From NCBI GenBank assembly GCA_913042885.1, contig CAJWLW010000252.1:1-7264 (forward strand): a DNA stretch of 7,264 bases, written 5' to 3'. The notes beneath the pieces are model-generated. The model saw only the letters and a list, made by a program, of their open reading frames with translations. It was not told the DNA's origin and searched no databases. The stretch is from an uncultured Lentisphaeria bacterium. Its GTDB lineage: Bacteria > Verrucomicrobiota > Lentisphaeria > JABSQK01 > CAJWLW01. Within the stretch, counting starts at the first letter, position 1. Each line of letters begins with the position of its first letter. The position numbers and the translations under genes were made by a program. Positions 6,623-7,264 of this stretch are shown here, piece after piece.

Positions 6623-7102
6623 TCAACTGCCGTCTTCGAACTGGAAGATGTTGCCCTTGGTGATGACGAAGGACTGGGTCGGATCGCTGGTGCTCACTTC
6701 GCTGCGAGTCATCACTTCCTCGACCAAGCTGTGGATCTTGCGGCAGGTGGTGGTGGCATACATCTTGACAAGCCCGGCGTTGGTTTCGTCTGAAAAGACC
6801 GCAAGCAGCAAGACTTCTTCACCAATCGACGACATGAAAATACTTGTCTGTTCGCCCTGGTGGAAAATAGCATTGAACTCATCTTCGCCGAGCACCATCG
6901 CCAATTCCTTGGTGGCAGCATACGCACCGGCCACCAGTGCCGTAACGAGATCAACTGCACCCGTGACTTCCTCGCCGCTGTCGGCAATGACATTGCCGCC
7001 ACGGTCACACAGTATCACGGTGCGTGCCTCGGAGTTGTTGAGGAATACGTCCAGGTCACCTTTAATAATGTTGTATTCTTCAGGTTGTAGAATGAATGCC
7101 AT
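6623..7102 (-). CDS. Roadblock/LC7-domain protein, MglB-like GTPase partner
   Basis: A 159-residue cytoplasmic protein. Residues about 5-125 fit the roadblock/LC7 fold: a helical start (QPEEYNIIKGDLDVFLNN), then ARTVILCDRGGNVIADSGE (26-44), the LVTALVAGAYAATKELA helix (52-68), and the strands TSIFMSSIGEEVLLLAVFSD (86-105) and NAGLVKMYATTTCRKI (108-123). Such proteins dimerise and act as GTPase-activating or scaffold partners of MglA-type small GTPases in polarity and motility control. The gene sits 23 bases downstream of an MglA-like GTPase on the same strand with a good ribosome site, so the two are almost certainly co-transcribed. In Myxococcus the order is mglB then mglA; here the GTPase comes first. 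A 20-30 residue tail after the domain (SDPTQSF to EDGS) is not typical and may carry a separate contact. Confidence 0.88.
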   Translation of the reverse strand: MAFILQPEEYNIIKGDLDVFLNNSEARTVILCDRGGNVIADSGEEVTGAVDLVTALVAGAYAATKELAMVLGEDEFNAIFHQGEQTSIFMSSIGEEVLLLAVFSDETNAGLVKMYATTTCRKIHSLVEEVMTRSEVSTSDPTQSFVITKGNIFQFEDGS

Positions 7103-7108
7103 ATCTGA

Positions 7109-7113
7109 CCTTT
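7109..7113 (-). promoter_or_regulatory. Ribosome binding site of the roadblock gene
   Basis: AAAGG on the minus strand lies six bases before the ATG at 7100-7102. It supports that start and independent translation of the second gene in the GTPase-roadblock pair. Confidence 0.65.
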
Positions 7114-7125
7114 CGTTCGAGTCAT

Positions 7126-7264
7126 CTAACTGTTGTTGTACTTTTGTATGAAGTCCTGCAGAACCAACTTGGCGACGCCATTGAGCGTCTCCAGCACACC
7201 TTCGCCCACCTTCGCCGAGGCCATGAACGTGGGGATCTTGCTGCTGCCGTTGTTCAACAGGTAA
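7126..7264 (-). CDS. MglA-like small Ras-type GTPase, C-terminal end (partial)
   Basis: Only the last 45 codons are in the window; the gene continues past the right edge. They read YLLNNGSSKIPTFMASAKVG, then EGVLETLNGVAKLVLQDFIQ, then KYNNS and TAG. The A-S/T-A-x-x-G-x-G-V-x-E-T-L-x-x-[IV]-x-K-L-V-L pattern is the end of MglA-type GTPases: the G5-like (S/T)A region, the GEGV turn and the last helix. The nucleotide-binding motifs G1 to G4 lie outside. Pairing with the downstream roadblock gene strongly supports the assignment. MglA sets the leading pole in Myxococcus; the role here (polarity, type IV pili, polysaccharide or another process) is not shown. Confidence 0.78.
   Translation of the reverse strand, partial: YLLNNGSSKIPTFMASAKVGEGVLETLNGVAKLVLQDFIQKYNNS

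Noticed and set aside
6564..7151. Plus-strand open frame over the roadblock gene
   Set aside because: Ser/Thr-rich shadow; the minus-strand frame has the ribosome site and the domain match.

Overview
The window looks like chromosomal DNA from a moderately GC-rich proteobacterium. Most coding DNA is GC-rich (a hand count of bases 1741-1800 gives 39 of 60). The gene content (RlmI-type rRNA methyltransferase, MglA/roadblock pair, PLP enzymes) would fit a gammaproteobacterium or a relative, but no marker here fixes the taxon.

Left end (1-1200): a patchwork of one whole gene among gene fragments. Bases 1-138 are open and coding-like on the minus strand but not recognisable. Bases 160-231 on the plus strand resemble the first residues of a transaldolase/fructose-6-phosphate aldolase. 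This runs in frame into a small secreted zinc metalloprotease (about 232-954), whose DNA is clearly AT-richer. Facing it is the first ~65 codons of an aldo/keto reductase, cut off before the rest of the barrel (973-1194). This suggests an insertion, deletion or transfer junction.

Middle (1266-5114): a class V PLP-dependent enzyme (minus) lacks the desulfurase cysteine. Upstream of it is a short coding-like stretch that reads as one protein only if a frameshift is allowed (2480-2729). Going the other way are a P-loop kinase of the uridine kinase/phosphoribulokinase type (2778-3593) and a class III aminotransferase of the glutamate-1-semialdehyde aminomutase type (3753-5114). Two PLP enzymes, a small-molecule kinase and a reductase remnant suggest a small-molecule (amino compound or sugar) metabolic neighbourhood. 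The substrate cannot be read from the sequence.

Right end (5249-7264): an RlmI-like 23S rRNA methyltransferase (minus), a 213-base AT-richer gap holding three tandem 13-base units, then a roadblock/LC7 protein directly downstream of the tail of an MglA-like small GTPase. The last two form a probable two-gene unit for a GTPase and its roadblock partner, of the kind used in polarity, motility or surface control.
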